Source: JBDRNO01 sp043811005
GTDB taxonomy: Bacteria; Bacteroidota; Bacteroidia; NORP154
Assembly (NCBI GenBank): GCA_043811005.1
Contig: JBDRNO010000299.1
Location: 1 to 17,039, forward strand
Direction: 5' to 3'
DNA length: 17,039 nt
The first letter of the stretch is position 1. Each line of letters starts with the position of its first letter. Positions 1 through 7,791 of this stretch are shown one piece after another. The notes under the pieces are model-generated. The model worked only from the letters and a program-made list of their open reading frames with translations. It was not told the origin of the DNA and ran no database searches. The position numbers and the translations under genes were made by a program.

Positions 1-3000
1 AATACAAAAAGCTCAACACCATTATTGGTTGGATCGTATTTATAATAGCTACCACTGTTTACTTCCTGACAGTTGAACCCACGGTTAGTTTCTGGGATTG
101 CGGTGAGTACATTGCCACCGCATATAAATTAGAAGTCGGACACCCGCCCGGAGGGCCTTTCTTTCAAATGCTCGGCCGGCTTTTCACCATGTTTACTCCC
201 GCGGAAGAAGCAGCAAGAATGATCAATATCCTGTCAGCCCTGTGCAGTTCTTTTACCATACTTTTCCTTTTCTGGACCATAACCGCTTTGTCTAAACTGA
301 TTGTAATAAAGTCTGGCGAGCTTGAAATGACGAAAGACAGGGCTTTTGCCATTTTAGGAAGCGGTTTTGTTGGCGCCATAGCTTATACTTTTACAGATTC
401 ATTTTGGTTTTCAGCAGTTGAAGGGGAGGTGTATTCAATGTCATCGCTGTTTACTGCTGTGGTATTTTGGGCTATCTTTAAATGGGAAAGCATATCTGAT
501 GAGGACCGTGCTGACAAATGGATCATATTTATTGCCTACCTCATGGGTATGTCTATCGGGGTGCATTTACTGAACCTGCTTGCAATACCGGCTATTGCAT
601 TTGTTTACTATTTTAAAAAACACAAAGTGACAAGAAAAGGTGTAATTATTACAGGAATACTATCATTCCTTATACTTTTTGGTATTCAATACGGGATTGT
701 ACAGTATTTCGTTTGGATCGCTGCTTATTTTGAGCTGGGTTTTGTCAACGGATTCGGCTTGCCGTTTGGTTCAGGAGTGATCATCTTCGCCATTCTTATT
801 ATCGGGGGAATTATTTGGGGATTGAAGTGGTCAAGACAGAATAACCATCCGGTACTTAATACCGCTATTTTATGTTTTACAATGATACTGCTCGGCTATT
901 CATCTTACGCACAGATAATAATCCGCTCTACGGCAAATCCCCCAATGGACGAGAACAACCCTGAGAATGTCTTTGCATTCGTATCCTATTTGAGCCGCGA
1001 GCAATATGGTGACCGCCCTCTTGTTTACGGGCAATATTTCAATGCAAAACTTGATCCTGCTGAGCCATATAAAGACGGCACACCTGTTTGGGTCCCCGAT
1101 AAAGAGAAAGGCAAATACATCAAAGCTGACGACAGAAAAAATTCCATACCTAATTACGATCCAAAGTACAGCAGTATCTTCCCGAGGATGTACAGTGAGA
1201 AATCAAACCACATAAGGGCATATAAAAAATTTGGTAATATTCAAGATAATGATATAAAAAATGAAAGACCGACTTTTGGACAGAACCTTAGATTTTTCTT
1301 CACATATCAGATCGGCTGGATGTACCTGCGCTATTTTATGTGGAATTTTGCCGGAAGGCAAAATGATCTTCAGGGACATGGCAATATTACTGACGGAAAC
1401 TGGATATGCGGTATTCCGTTCATTGATTCTATGCGGCTTGGCTCACAGGATGAATTGCCAAAAAGCATGACCAGGAACATGGCGAGGAACAAATTTTACC
1501 TCCTGCCTTTAATATTGGGATTGATCGGCTTGTTTTATCATTTTAATAATGATAAAAGGGGATTTTTTGTTGTTTTTATACTGTTTATCCTTACCGGTGT
1601 TGGAATTATTGTTTTTCTCAACCAGTACCCTTATCAGCCCAGGGAGCGTGATTATGCTTATGCCGCTTCATTTTACGCATTCTCAATATGGATAGGTATT
1701 GGCGTGTTAGCGTTGTTCGATGCCCTGAAGAAAAATCTGCCTGCCATAATAAGTGCGGGATTAGCTACGCTTATTTGCCTGGTAGTTCCGGGGGTGCTGG
1801 CAAAAGACGGCTGGGATGACCATGACCGTTCAAAACGATACACAGCCCGTGATTTTGCAGCCAATTACCTTAACTCATGTGCTCCCAATGCAATTATATT
1901 TACTAACGGGGATAATGATACTTTCCCCCTTTGGTACGCCCAGGAAGTGGAAGGTATTCGTACGGATGTGAGGGTGATGAACCTGAGTTTGTCAAATACC
2001 GACTGGTATATTGACCAGATGAGCCGCAAAGCGTATGATTCTGACCGTCTTCCTTTTTCAATGGGCCATGAAAAATACAGGCAGGGAACACGTGATTATG
2101 TCCCATTTTATGACAGGAAAATACCGGGTTATACCAGTATTAGAGAAGTAATTGATTTTATAGCAAGCGAAAATATACAAACGAAGATACGAACACAAAG
2201 CGGCAAGAATATTGACTATTTTCCGACAAAAAAACTGAGGATCCCTGTTGACTCTGCTACAGTTGTGGGCAATGGAACCGTGCTCAAAGAATTAGCCGGG
2301 AAAATACTCCCCGCTATCGAGTGGGAAATAAAAGGTAATTATGTTCTGAAAAACAGTTTGATGCAGCTTGACCTGTTGGCGACAAATAAATGGGAACGCC
2401 CCGTGTATTTTGCAATAACGGTTGGCAGTGATTCATATATGCAATTAGAAAATTTTTTCCAGCTTGAAGGTCTTGCCTATCGGCTTGTGCCTATTAATAC
2501 AGTAAACAGGGATGGTCAAACCGGAAGGGTGGCTACTGATATAATGTACGACAATATGATGAACAAATTCAAGTGGGGAGGCATGGATAAGAATGAGATT
2601 TACTTAGATGAAACAAATATGAGAATGACCTATAATCTAAGGAACAATTTTGCGCGGCTGGCTGATGCTTTACTCAAAGAAGGGAAAAAGGATTCTGCAA
2701 TCAAGGTGCTTGATAAATGCCTGGAAGTAATGCCGGATAAAAATGTACCATTTAACTTTTTTGTGACGCCTATTGCAGAAGCATACTATCGCGCGGGTGT
2801 TCCTGAAAAAGCCAATCCAATTGTCGGGCAATTAACTGATGTTTACGAAGACGAGATGAATTATTATTTATCCGTTAGGGGTGAACATGCAAAGGCGCTT
2901 GAAACAGAAAAGCAAAGGGCAATGTACACAATGCAAAGACTGCACGCTATTGCCAAGGCATATAAGCAAAAAGAATTGGCTGAAAATATAGATGAAAGGA

Positions 3001-3056
3001 TTAAAAAACTTCAGGAAGACTATGTTCAAGCAGCCCCTCCTCAACTAACTCCATAA
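1..3056 (+). CDS. GT117/DUF2723 family membrane glycosyltransferase-like protein, 5' partial
   Basis: The frame is open from the first full codon at base 3, so the gene begins upstream of the window and the ATG at 168 is internal. The bases before it encode the family's conserved N-terminus: a hydrophobic helix, then SFWDCGEYI at about visible residues 29-37 and VGHPPG shortly after. This is the DUF2723 (PF11028) signature, now grouped as glycosyltransferase family 117 and related to the eukaryotic protein O-mannosyltransferase TMEM260. The Asp and Glu of DCGE lie in the first outer loop, where GT-C enzymes place catalytic acids. Many hydrophobic helices fill the first half. They are followed by a large soluble part and a helical, TPR-like C-terminus that includes ADALLKEGKKDSAIKVLDKC. 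About 1017 residues are visible, near full length for Bacteroidota members. An inner-membrane protein that glycosylates exported proteins from a lipid-linked sugar is inferred from family. The substrate is unknown. Confidence 0.9.
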   Translation, partial: YKKLNTIIGWIVFIIATTVYFLTVEPTVSFWDCGEYIATAYKLEVGHPPGGPFFQMLGRLFTMFTPAEEAARMINILSALCSSFTILFLFWTITALSKLIVIKSGELEMTKDRAFAILGSGFVGAIAYTFTDSFWFSAVEGEVYSMSSLFTAVVFWAIFKWESISDEDRADKWIIFIAYLMGMSIGVHLLNLLAIPAIAFVYYFKKHKVTRKGVIITGILSFLILFGIQYGIVQYFVWIAAYFELGFVNGFGLPFGSGVIIFAILIIGGIIWGLKWSRQNNHPVLNTAILCFTMILLGYSSYAQIIIRSTANPPMDENNPENVFAFVSYLSREQYGDRPLVYGQYFNAKLDPAEPYKDGTPVWVPDKEKGKYIKADDRKNSIPNYDPKYSSIFPRMYSEKSNHIRAYKKFGNIQDNDIKNERPTFGQNLRFFFTYQIGWMYLRYFMWNFAGRQNDLQGHGNITDGNWICGIPFIDSMRLGSQDELPKSMTRNMARNKFYLLPLILGLIGLFYHFNNDKRGFFVVFILFILTGVGIIVFLNQYPYQPRERDYAYAASFYAFSIWIGIGVLALFDALKKNLPAIISAGLATLICLVVPGVLAKDGWDDHDRSKRYTARDFAANYLNSCAPNAIIFTNGDNDTFPLWYAQEVEGIRTDVRVMNLSLSNTDWYIDQMSRKAYDSDRLPFSMGHEKYRQGTRDYVPFYDRKIPGYTSIREVIDFIASENIQTKIRTQSGKNIDYFPTKKLRIPVDSATVVGNGTVLKELAGKILPAIEWEIKGNYVLKNSLMQLDLLATNKWERPVYFAITVGSDSYMQLENFFQLEGLAYRLVPINTVNRDGQTGRVATDIMYDNMMNKFKWGGMDKNEIYLDETNMRMTYNLRNNFARLADALLKEGKKDSAIKVLDKCLEVMPDKNVPFNFFVTPIAEAYYRAGVPEKANPIVGQLTDVYEDEMNYYLSVRGEHAKALETEKQRAMYTMQRLHAIAKAYKQKELAENIDERIKKLQEDYVQAAPPQLTP

Positions 3057-3062
3057 ATCCCT

Positions 3063-3087
3063 CAACACATCATCCTAATCCGTCCGC
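3063..3087 (-). repeat. Inverted copy of the GATGATGTGTTG element
   Basis: Read on the minus strand this 25-bp stretch begins GCGGA and ends GGATGATGTGTTG. It matches the heads of the two plus-strand copies at 3141 and 3266. It starts 6 bp after the stop codon of the upstream gene. Being inverted relative to the other two, it could pair with either of them as a long-range hairpin between the convergent ends of the DUF2723 gene and mqnC. Confidence 0.6.
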
Positions 3088-3140
3088 TAATAATAATTAT
3101 TAATAAAACTTTTCCATCACTTCGGTAAAACTCAGTACAA

Positions 3141-3221
3141 GCGGATGACCCGGATGATGTGTTGCGCACAAGGTCTCCCTCTCCTACTGCCGGGTTGGCC
3201 AGGAGAGGGCTGGGGTGAGGT
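3141..3221 (+). repeat. Dispersed intergenic repeat, copy A (GATGATGTGTTG head, CCCTCTCC/GGAGAGGG hairpin)
   Basis: The copy starts GCGGATGACCC, continues GGATGATGTGTTGCGCA, and is followed by a GC-rich hairpin: CCCTCTCCT at 3177-3185 pairs with AGGAGAGGG at 3201-3209. It then runs into CTGGGGTGAGG. The second half looks like the CCTCACCCCAGCCCTCTCC-type repeat often seen between genes in environmental bacterial genomes (recalled, not searched). The hairpin lies between two convergent genes and could also act as a bidirectional transcription barrier. Confidence 0.65.
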
Positions 3222-3265
3222 ATCTTCCTCTTCCATAACACAACCTCCATTAAATAATCTTCCAG

Positions 3266-3332
3266 GCGGATGACAAGATGATGTGTTGCGCATGGTGTCT
3301 CCCTCTCAACTTCGGGAAGGGCCGGGGTGGGG
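3266..3332 (+). repeat. Dispersed intergenic repeat, copy B, abutting the mqnC stop codon
   Basis: This diverged second copy has the same order as copy A: GCGGATGAC, GATGATGTGTTGCGCA, GTCTCCCTCTC, a short spacer, then GGGCCGGGGTGGGG. The hairpin spacer is shorter and less perfect. The element runs up to the mqnC stop codon at 3333-3335, so the mqnC 3' end lies at the repeat boundary. Confidence 0.6.
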
Positions 3333-4436
3333 CTACTCTCTATATTCATACTCCTGCGACCGTAACTGCGGCTCAAATTCCGCCTCCCTGATGGCTTGCT
3401 GAATGCCTTTGGAGGTGAACCTGTAAGAGGCGCCAGCCGCGGATACAACATTTTCCTCTATCATTATTGAGCCGAGGTCGTTGGCGCCTGCATGAAGGCA
3501 AAGCTGTGCCGTTTGAATGCCAACGGTAAGCCAGGATGCCTGGATGTTAATGATATTCGGAAGCATTATCCTGCTGATAGCTATCATTTTTATGTATTCA
3601 TCTGCGGTAACTTTGTTTGTAATTCCCTTTACTTTTTTTAATATGGTGTTTTCATCCTGGAAAGTCCATGGGATAAATGCCAAAAACCCCTTAGCGTGTT
3701 CCGGCTTTTCAGATTGTACGTTGCGAAGCAAAACCAGGTGCTCAAATCTTTCTTCAATGGTTTCCATATGCCCGAACATCATGGTTGCAGAGGTTGTAAT
3801 ATTCAACTGATGTGCCGTATGCATAATATCCAGCCATTCTTTGCTGCTGCATTTTTTTTTTGATATTAACCTGCGTACACGGTCGTTTAAAATTTCAGCA
3901 CCTGCTCCGGGCAGAGTATCCAACCCGGCATTTGTTAATGCAGTCAATACTTCAGTGTGTGACTTACCTTCCAATTTGCAGATATGGGCTATCTCGGGAG
4001 GTCCTAACGCGTGCAGCTTTAGTTCAGGGTATAGCTTTTTCAGTTCCCTGAAAAGACCGGTGTAGAAATCAAGCCCCAGGCCGGGGTGATGACCGCCTTG
4101 CAAGAGAAGTTGGTTGCCACCGTAACGGAATAGCTCTTCGATCTTCTCTTTATATTCATCAATTGATGTTATGTAACCCTTATTGCCATTTTTTCCGGTA
4201 CGGTTAGGCGGAACGGAAAAATTACAGAATTTACAATTGGTAATACAGATATTTGTAATATTTACATTCCTGTCAATCATCCAGGTAATATTATTGCCGG
4301 GCTTGTGAATTTTTCTTAATTCGTTGGCTGCAAACATAAGCTCCGTGACAGGTGTGTTTTCAAAAAGATATTGCCCTTCGGCAGCGGAGAGGAATTCGAG
4401 ATTTAATGCCTTCTTAAGTAATTGATCTCTTTTCAT
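3333..4436 (-). CDS. mqnC: Cyclic dehypoxanthine futalosine synthase (radical SAM, menaquinone pathway)
   Basis: MqnC converts dehypoxanthine futalosine to its cyclic form in the futalosine route to menaquinone, a cytosolic radical SAM reaction. The 367-residue protein has the 4Fe-4S motif CxxxCxxC at Cys64, Cys68 and Cys71 (CITNCKFC). It is preceded by IDRNVNITN, where the family has DRNINYTN. Further MqnC hallmarks are LLQGGHHP, GLDTLPGAGAEIL, ATMMFGHMET, FIPWTFQ, NIQASWLTVG and GANDLGSIMIEENVVSAAG near the C-terminus. The GAGAEIL and IPW motifs fit MqnC better than the related MqnE or CofG/CofH enzymes. The start is an ATG about 65 nt downstream of a predicted start point. It is divergent from pdxA, and no other mqn gene is visible. 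The far C-terminus reaches a dispersed repeat. Confidence 0.92.
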   Translation of the reverse strand: MKRDQLLKKALNLEFLSAAEGQYLFENTPVTELMFAANELRKIHKPGNNITWMIDRNVNITNICITNCKFCNFSVPPNRTGKNGNKGYITSIDEYKEKIEELFRYGGNQLLLQGGHHPGLGLDFYTGLFRELKKLYPELKLHALGPPEIAHICKLEGKSHTEVLTALTNAGLDTLPGAGAEILNDRVRRLISKKKCSSKEWLDIMHTAHQLNITTSATMMFGHMETIEERFEHLVLLRNVQSEKPEHAKGFLAFIPWTFQDENTILKKVKGITNKVTADEYIKMIAISRIMLPNIINIQASWLTVGIQTAQLCLHAGANDLGSIMIEENVVSAAGASYRFTSKGIQQAIREAEFEPQLRSQEYEYRE

Positions 4437-4449
4437 TGAATAATTTGAT

Positions 4450-4457
4450 TACTTTTG
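4450..4457 (+). promoter_or_regulatory. Predicted pdxA promoter, Bacteroidota -7 element
   Basis: TACTTTTG matches the Bacteroidota -7 consensus TAnnTTTG exactly and is followed by CAAT. Transcription would start near 4463, giving pdxA a leader of about 68 nt. There is no good -33 TTTG at the usual distance; a TTG at 4422-4424 is a few bases too far upstream. The element lies inside the predicted mqnC leader. Confidence 0.5.
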
Positions 4458-4506
4458 CAATCCCTGTTGAAGAGGTATCTGTAAAAGGGTATTGCGTACC
4501 TTAGGA

Positions 4507-4514
4507 CAAAGCTA
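4507..4514 (-). promoter_or_regulatory. Predicted mqnC promoter, Bacteroidota -7 element
   Basis: On the minus strand these bases read TAGCTTTG, an exact match to TAnnTTTG. A TTTG at 4541-4538 (minus strand) could serve as the -33 box with a 23-bp gap, and would overlap the first codons of pdxA. Transcription would start near 4501, leaving a leader of about 65 nt. Confidence 0.42.
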
Positions 4515-4530
4515 CAAATAATTATATATC

Positions 4531-5598
4531 ATGATTACAAATCAGCACAACAAAATTAAAGCAGGCATAACCATTGGTGATATTAATGGGATAGGCATGG
4601 AAGTTATTATAAAAACATTTGTAGATAACCGGATGTTTGAATTTTGCACTCCAATAATTTATGGGTCGTCAAAGATAGCGTCTTATCACAGAAAAGCTGT
4701 TGAGATGCCCAATATTAGTTTTAACAAAATTAATAATGCCGAAACCGCTAATCCCGAACGTGTAAATATCATTAATTGCTGGGAAGAAGAAGTAAAGATA
4801 GAATTAGGCACATCATCCGGGATTGCCGGCAAATATGCTTTAAAATCACTTGAAACCGCTGTGGAAGGACTTAGCAATAATAGTATTGATGTATTGATAA
4901 CCGCTCCTGTCAACAAGTACAACATTCAGTCGAAAGATTTTGATTTTCCGGGGCATACGGAATATCTTGCTGAAAAATTTAATGAACCGAACGTTATAAT
5001 GATTATGGTAAAAGAGAGCTTAAGAGTTGGCGTAGTAACCGGACATGTTCCCCTTAAAGAAGTCGCTTCGGGGTTATCTATTGATAATGTGTTTCAGAAA
5101 ATTAAAATACTTAATAAATCATTAATAGAAGATTTCGGCATAAGAAGGTCAAAAATTGCAGTATTAGGGCTTAATCCCCATGCAGGTGACAATGGACTTA
5201 TTGGTCATGAAGAAGAAGAGGTGATAATTCCCGCAATAAACAAGGCAAAAGAGGATAATATTCTTGCAAGCGGACCTTTTTCAGCCGATGGATTGTTTGG
5301 TTCTTCAAATTATACAAAGTTTGATGCCATACTCGCTATGTATCACGACCAGGGGCTGGTTCCATTTAAAATCCTGTCCAATGGACACGGGGTGAATTTT
5401 ACAGCCGGATTACCTGTTGTAAGGACATCACCCGAACATGGAACTGCGTATGAAATAGCAGGAAAAAATATTGCCTCTGAAACCTCGTTCAGAGAAGCCG
5501 TTTTCCTGGCATGTAGTATTCATCGCACAAGGGAGGGCTATAAAGAGTTAACGGCAAATTCCCTGAAACCTGCAGTGTTGGGAGTGAATGTGAATTAG
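4531..5598 (+). CDS. pdxA: 4-hydroxythreonine-4-phosphate dehydrogenase
   Basis: PdxA oxidises 4-phosphohydroxy-L-threonine with NAD(P)+. The product decarboxylates to the amino ketone that PdxJ condenses into pyridoxine phosphate in the DXP-dependent vitamin B6 pathway. The 355-residue protein starts with ITIGDINGIGMEVIIK, the Bacteroidota form of the family's N-terminal glycine-rich motif. Substrate-binding GHTEYLA is at 141-147. The three metal ligands are His172 (GHVPLKEV), His217 (NPHAGD) and His272 (MYHDQGL), with the same 45- and 55-residue spacing as in the E. coli enzyme. The length is slightly above the E. coli protein. The ATG at 4531 follows an A-rich leader. Its neighbour is the divergent mqnC; downstream, DUF177 starts after 173 bp with its own promoter, so pdxA is probably monocistronic. 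Confidence 0.95.
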   Translation: MITNQHNKIKAGITIGDINGIGMEVIIKTFVDNRMFEFCTPIIYGSSKIASYHRKAVEMPNISFNKINNAETANPERVNIINCWEEEVKIELGTSSGIAGKYALKSLETAVEGLSNNSIDVLITAPVNKYNIQSKDFDFPGHTEYLAEKFNEPNVIMIMVKESLRVGVVTGHVPLKEVASGLSIDNVFQKIKILNKSLIEDFGIRRSKIAVLGLNPHAGDNGLIGHEEEEVIIPAINKAKEDNILASGPFSADGLFGSSNYTKFDAILAMYHDQGLVPFKILSNGHGVNFTAGLPVVRTSPEHGTAYEIAGKNIASETSFREAVFLACSIHRTREGYKELTANSLKPAVLGVNVN

Positions 5599-5750
5599 TG
5601 TCCGCCCATTAAGTACAATTAATATACAATTTCTGATTGTTGGAGTGGAGTGGAAATCCCGACTCCATGTGTGGGCTGATTCTTTATTGCGTATTGACTT
5701 TCAAATACTCAAATCCTAAATTGTTGCTTTTTTATTCTTTGAGAAATTTA

Positions 5751-5758
5751 TACATTTG
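5751..5758 (+). promoter_or_regulatory. Predicted promoter of the DUF177-rpmF-plsX-fabH block
   Basis: TACATTTG matches the Bacteroidota -7 consensus TAnnTTTG exactly and is followed by CA. Transcription would start near 5764, only about 8 nt before the ATG at 5772. This favours 5772 over longer upstream starts. A possible -33 TTG lies at 5724-5726, slightly further than ideal. Confidence 0.55.
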
Positions 5759-5771
5759 CACCCTTATAGAA

Positions 5772-6308
5772 ATGAGCTTTTCAAAACTATTTACAATTCC
5801 CTTTTCCCAATTATGTGAAGGGAAACACTTTTACGAATATGAGATAGATGATTCGTTCTTTGAGCAATTTGAATATTCTGAAATTGAAAAGAGCGATATT
5901 CATATTTCCCTTACGTTGGAAAAGGAATCTACAATGCTTGTTTTGGTGTTTTTTCTGGAGGGCACTATTAATGTAATGTGTGACAGGTGCTCGGATTATT
6001 TTGACATGAAGGTAAAAGGGCAAAATCGACTCATCGTAAAGTTCGGGGATGAAACTTATGAAGAGACCGATGAGGTAATCGTTATACCCTCTACCGCTCA
6101 CGAATTAGATATTACTCATTATATATACGAATTCATTAATTTACTCCTCCCGCAAAGCCGGACCCACCCCCAAGGCCAATGCAATAAAAAAATAATACTA
6201 AAATTGGAGGAATTAAGCGGGGCTAATAATTCGGGAAATAGTATTGACCCGAGATGGGAAGCATTAAAAAATGTGGAATTGGAAATTAAAAAGAACATAA
6301 CAATGTAA
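5772..6308 (+). CDS. DUF177 (YceD-like) protein
   Basis: The 178-residue protein has the family's core: a beta-rich N-terminal half, then CDRCSDYFDMKVKG (Cys-x-x-Cys at visible Cys92 and Cys95), followed by DETYEETDEVIVI and the helical ELDITHYIYEFINLLLP stretch. YceD-like proteins are encoded next to rpmF in most bacteria and have been linked to 23S rRNA accumulation and ribosome assembly. That role is from family knowledge. An open frame extends back to an ATG at 5637, but those 45 extra residues are Cys- and Leu-rich and unlike the family, and a good promoter motif lies at 5751-5758. I therefore start at ATG 5772 (MSFSKLFTIPF). It precedes rpmF by 290 bp, wider than usual because of an intervening inverted repeat. 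Confidence 0.85.
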   Translation: MSFSKLFTIPFSQLCEGKHFYEYEIDDSFFEQFEYSEIEKSDIHISLTLEKESTMLVLVFFLEGTINVMCDRCSDYFDMKVKGQNRLIVKFGDETYEETDEVIVIPSTAHELDITHYIYEFINLLLPQSRTHPQGQCNKKIILKLEELSGANNSGNSIDPRWEALKNVELEIKKNITM

Positions 6309-6368
6309 TTTGATTAAAAAAAGAATTTATGTAGAGTTAAGTTAAATATAAATAAGATAATGTTGCTG

Positions 6369-6462
6369 GGTACTGGTTACTGGGCGCTGGGTGGTATGTA
6401 CCGGTTACGGAGTTTGAGTATAAAACCAACAATCCAGAACCCAGTGCCCAGAACCCAGTACC
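6369..6462. repeat. Imperfect inverted repeat, CTGGGTACTGG type
   Basis: The left arm 6369-6392 (GGTACTGGTTACTGGG...) and right arm 6439-6462 (...CCCAGAACCCAGTACC) are complementary at 21 of 24 positions, with a 46-nt loop. The internal units CTGG and ACTGG recur several times. It resembles a short dispersed repeat class seen between genes in environmental Bacteroidota (from memory). It sits between DUF177 and rpmF, where a transcript would form a strong hairpin. Confidence 0.75.
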
Positions 6463-6598
6463 TGATTGTTAAATCCACCAGCTGTCGGATTAATTAACAG
6501 TATATCAGGTTTAAACATTAAAATTCCGATACAATTAATAAAATTTCATCTTTATGTTCGTTTTCTGTTTTTAATTTTAAAATTTATAATTTCAAACC

Positions 6599-6784
6599 AT
6601 GGCACATCCAAAGCGCAAAATTTCAAAATCCAGAAGAGATAAGAGAAGAACCCATTATAAGGCGGTGGCTCCTACTCTTGTTACATGCTCAAACTGCAAC
6701 GCTCTTGTATTATATCACAGGGTGTGTCCTGAATGTGGTTACTACAAAGGTAAGCTTGCAATTGAAAAAACTGTTGCTGTTTAG
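6599..6784 (+). CDS. rpmF: 50S ribosomal protein L32
   Basis: L32 is a small zinc-binding protein of the large ribosomal subunit. The 61-residue sequence begins MAHPKRKISKSRRDKRRTHY, the conserved basic N-terminus. It contains the zinc ribbon Cys30-x-x-Cys33 and Cys43-x-x-Cys46 (TCSNCNALVLYHRVCPECG). All four ligands are present, so this is the zinc-bound (C+) form. It lies 39 bp before plsX. The order DUF177-rpmF-plsX-fabH, conserved widely in bacteria, links ribosome and lipid synthesis. No perfect TAnnTTTG precedes it; TATGTTCG at 6553-6560 is a one-mismatch candidate. Confidence 0.97.
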   Translation: MAHPKRKISKSRRDKRRTHYKAVAPTLVTCSNCNALVLYHRVCPECGYYKGKLAIEKTVAV

Positions 6785-6823
6785 ACTCTTAAGCGGTTTT
6801 AGTTCAAATCAAAGTATTTGAAT

Positions 6824-7762
6824 ATGAGAATTGGTATAGACATTATGGGTGGCGATTATGCCCCGGAAACAACAATCTCCGGAGCTATACTTGCCCGCCA
6901 TCAACTACCTTCCGATGTAAAACTCGTACTTATCGGCTATAAGGAAATAATTCAGTCATTATTAAAAAGCAAGAAAGCCCGCCTTGAAGACTTTGAGATT
7001 GTTGGAACTACAGAAGTTATTGAAATGGGTGCCTCTCCGACTAAAGCGATTTCACAAAAGCCGGATTCAAGCATTTCGGTTGGATTTAGATTGCTTAAAC
7101 AAGGCGAAATTGACGGTTTTGCCAGCACGGGTAATTCAGGGGCAATACTCGTTGGGGCAATACACAGCGTAAATGCCATTCCGGGTGTAATCAGGCCTTG
7201 TATTACAACAGCTTTGCCCAAAGAAGACGGATCTTTTAATCTTCTTTTAGATGTTGGTATTAATGCAGATTGTAAACCTGATGTGTTGTATCAATTTGCT
7301 ATCCTCGGCTCTTTGTATGCAACACATGTTTATGGTATTAAATCCCCTAAAGTTGGTTTGTTGAACATTGGACAGGAAGAAGAAAAAGGAAATTTACTAT
7401 GCCAGGCAACTTTCAGGTTGATGAAAGACACCAAAGATTTTCATTTTATTGGAAATGTTGAAGGGGGAGACCTCTTTAATGAAAAAGTTGATGTGATAGT
7501 TTGCGATGGTTTTACAGGCAATGTTGTATTAAAAGAAGCTGAAGCATTTTACATATTAATGAAAAAAAGGGGTATTGCGGATGAATATTTTGAACGTTTT
7601 AATTATGAAAATTATGGCGGAACACCAATCCTCGGAATTAACTCTACTGTAATTTTAGGACATGGAAGCTCAAATCATATTGCGATAAAGAATATGATAT
7701 TGTTAACTGAAAATGTGATTAAAGTAGAATTATATGATAAAATTAAAAAGACATTTAAATAA
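6824..7762 (+). CDS. plsX: Phosphate acyltransferase PlsX
   Basis: PlsX transfers the acyl chain from acyl-ACP to inorganic phosphate. The acyl-phosphate is used by PlsY to make lysophosphatidic acid, the first step of phospholipid synthesis. It is a peripheral membrane enzyme. The 312-residue protein starts MRIGIDIMGGDYAPE, carrying the family's MGGD motif. It also has ASTGNSGA in the middle and CDGFTGNVVLK towards the C-terminus, all conserved in PlsX. A TTG codon lies two codons upstream (6818), but ATG 6824 gives the family's normal beginning, so I use it. fabH follows after a short gap, with FabH supplying the fatty acid cycle whose products PlsX uses. Confidence 0.95.
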   Translation: MRIGIDIMGGDYAPETTISGAILARHQLPSDVKLVLIGYKEIIQSLLKSKKARLEDFEIVGTTEVIEMGASPTKAISQKPDSSISVGFRLLKQGEIDGFASTGNSGAILVGAIHSVNAIPGVIRPCITTALPKEDGSFNLLLDVGINADCKPDVLYQFAILGSLYATHVYGIKSPKVGLLNIGQEEEKGNLLCQATFRLMKDTKDFHFIGNVEGGDLFNEKVDVIVCDGFTGNVVLKEAEAFYILMKKRGIADEYFERFNYENYGGTPILGINSTVILGHGSSNHIAIKNMILLTENVIKVELYDKIKKTFK

Positions 7763-7791
7763 AAATTTTGAAATTCGGAGATAATAAGAAT

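Noticed and set aside
3062..3451. 129-residue minus-strand frame overlapping the mqnC 3' end
   Set aside because: It consists of translated dispersed repeat plus an out-of-frame part of mqnC; the Pro-rich sequence has no family character.
5641..5667. Stem-loop with TGGAGT/ACTCCA arms after pdxA as a terminator
   Set aside because: The stem is short and no T-run follows; it may be chance.
5637..5771. 45-residue N-terminal extension of DUF177
   Set aside because: It contains a promoter motif, has no family similarity, and ATG 5772 fits the family start.
6818..6823. TTG start two codons before the plsX ATG
   Set aside because: The ATG at 6824 gives the normal MRIGIDIMGGD beginning. The same reasoning removes TTG 7768 for fabH in favour of ATG 7792.
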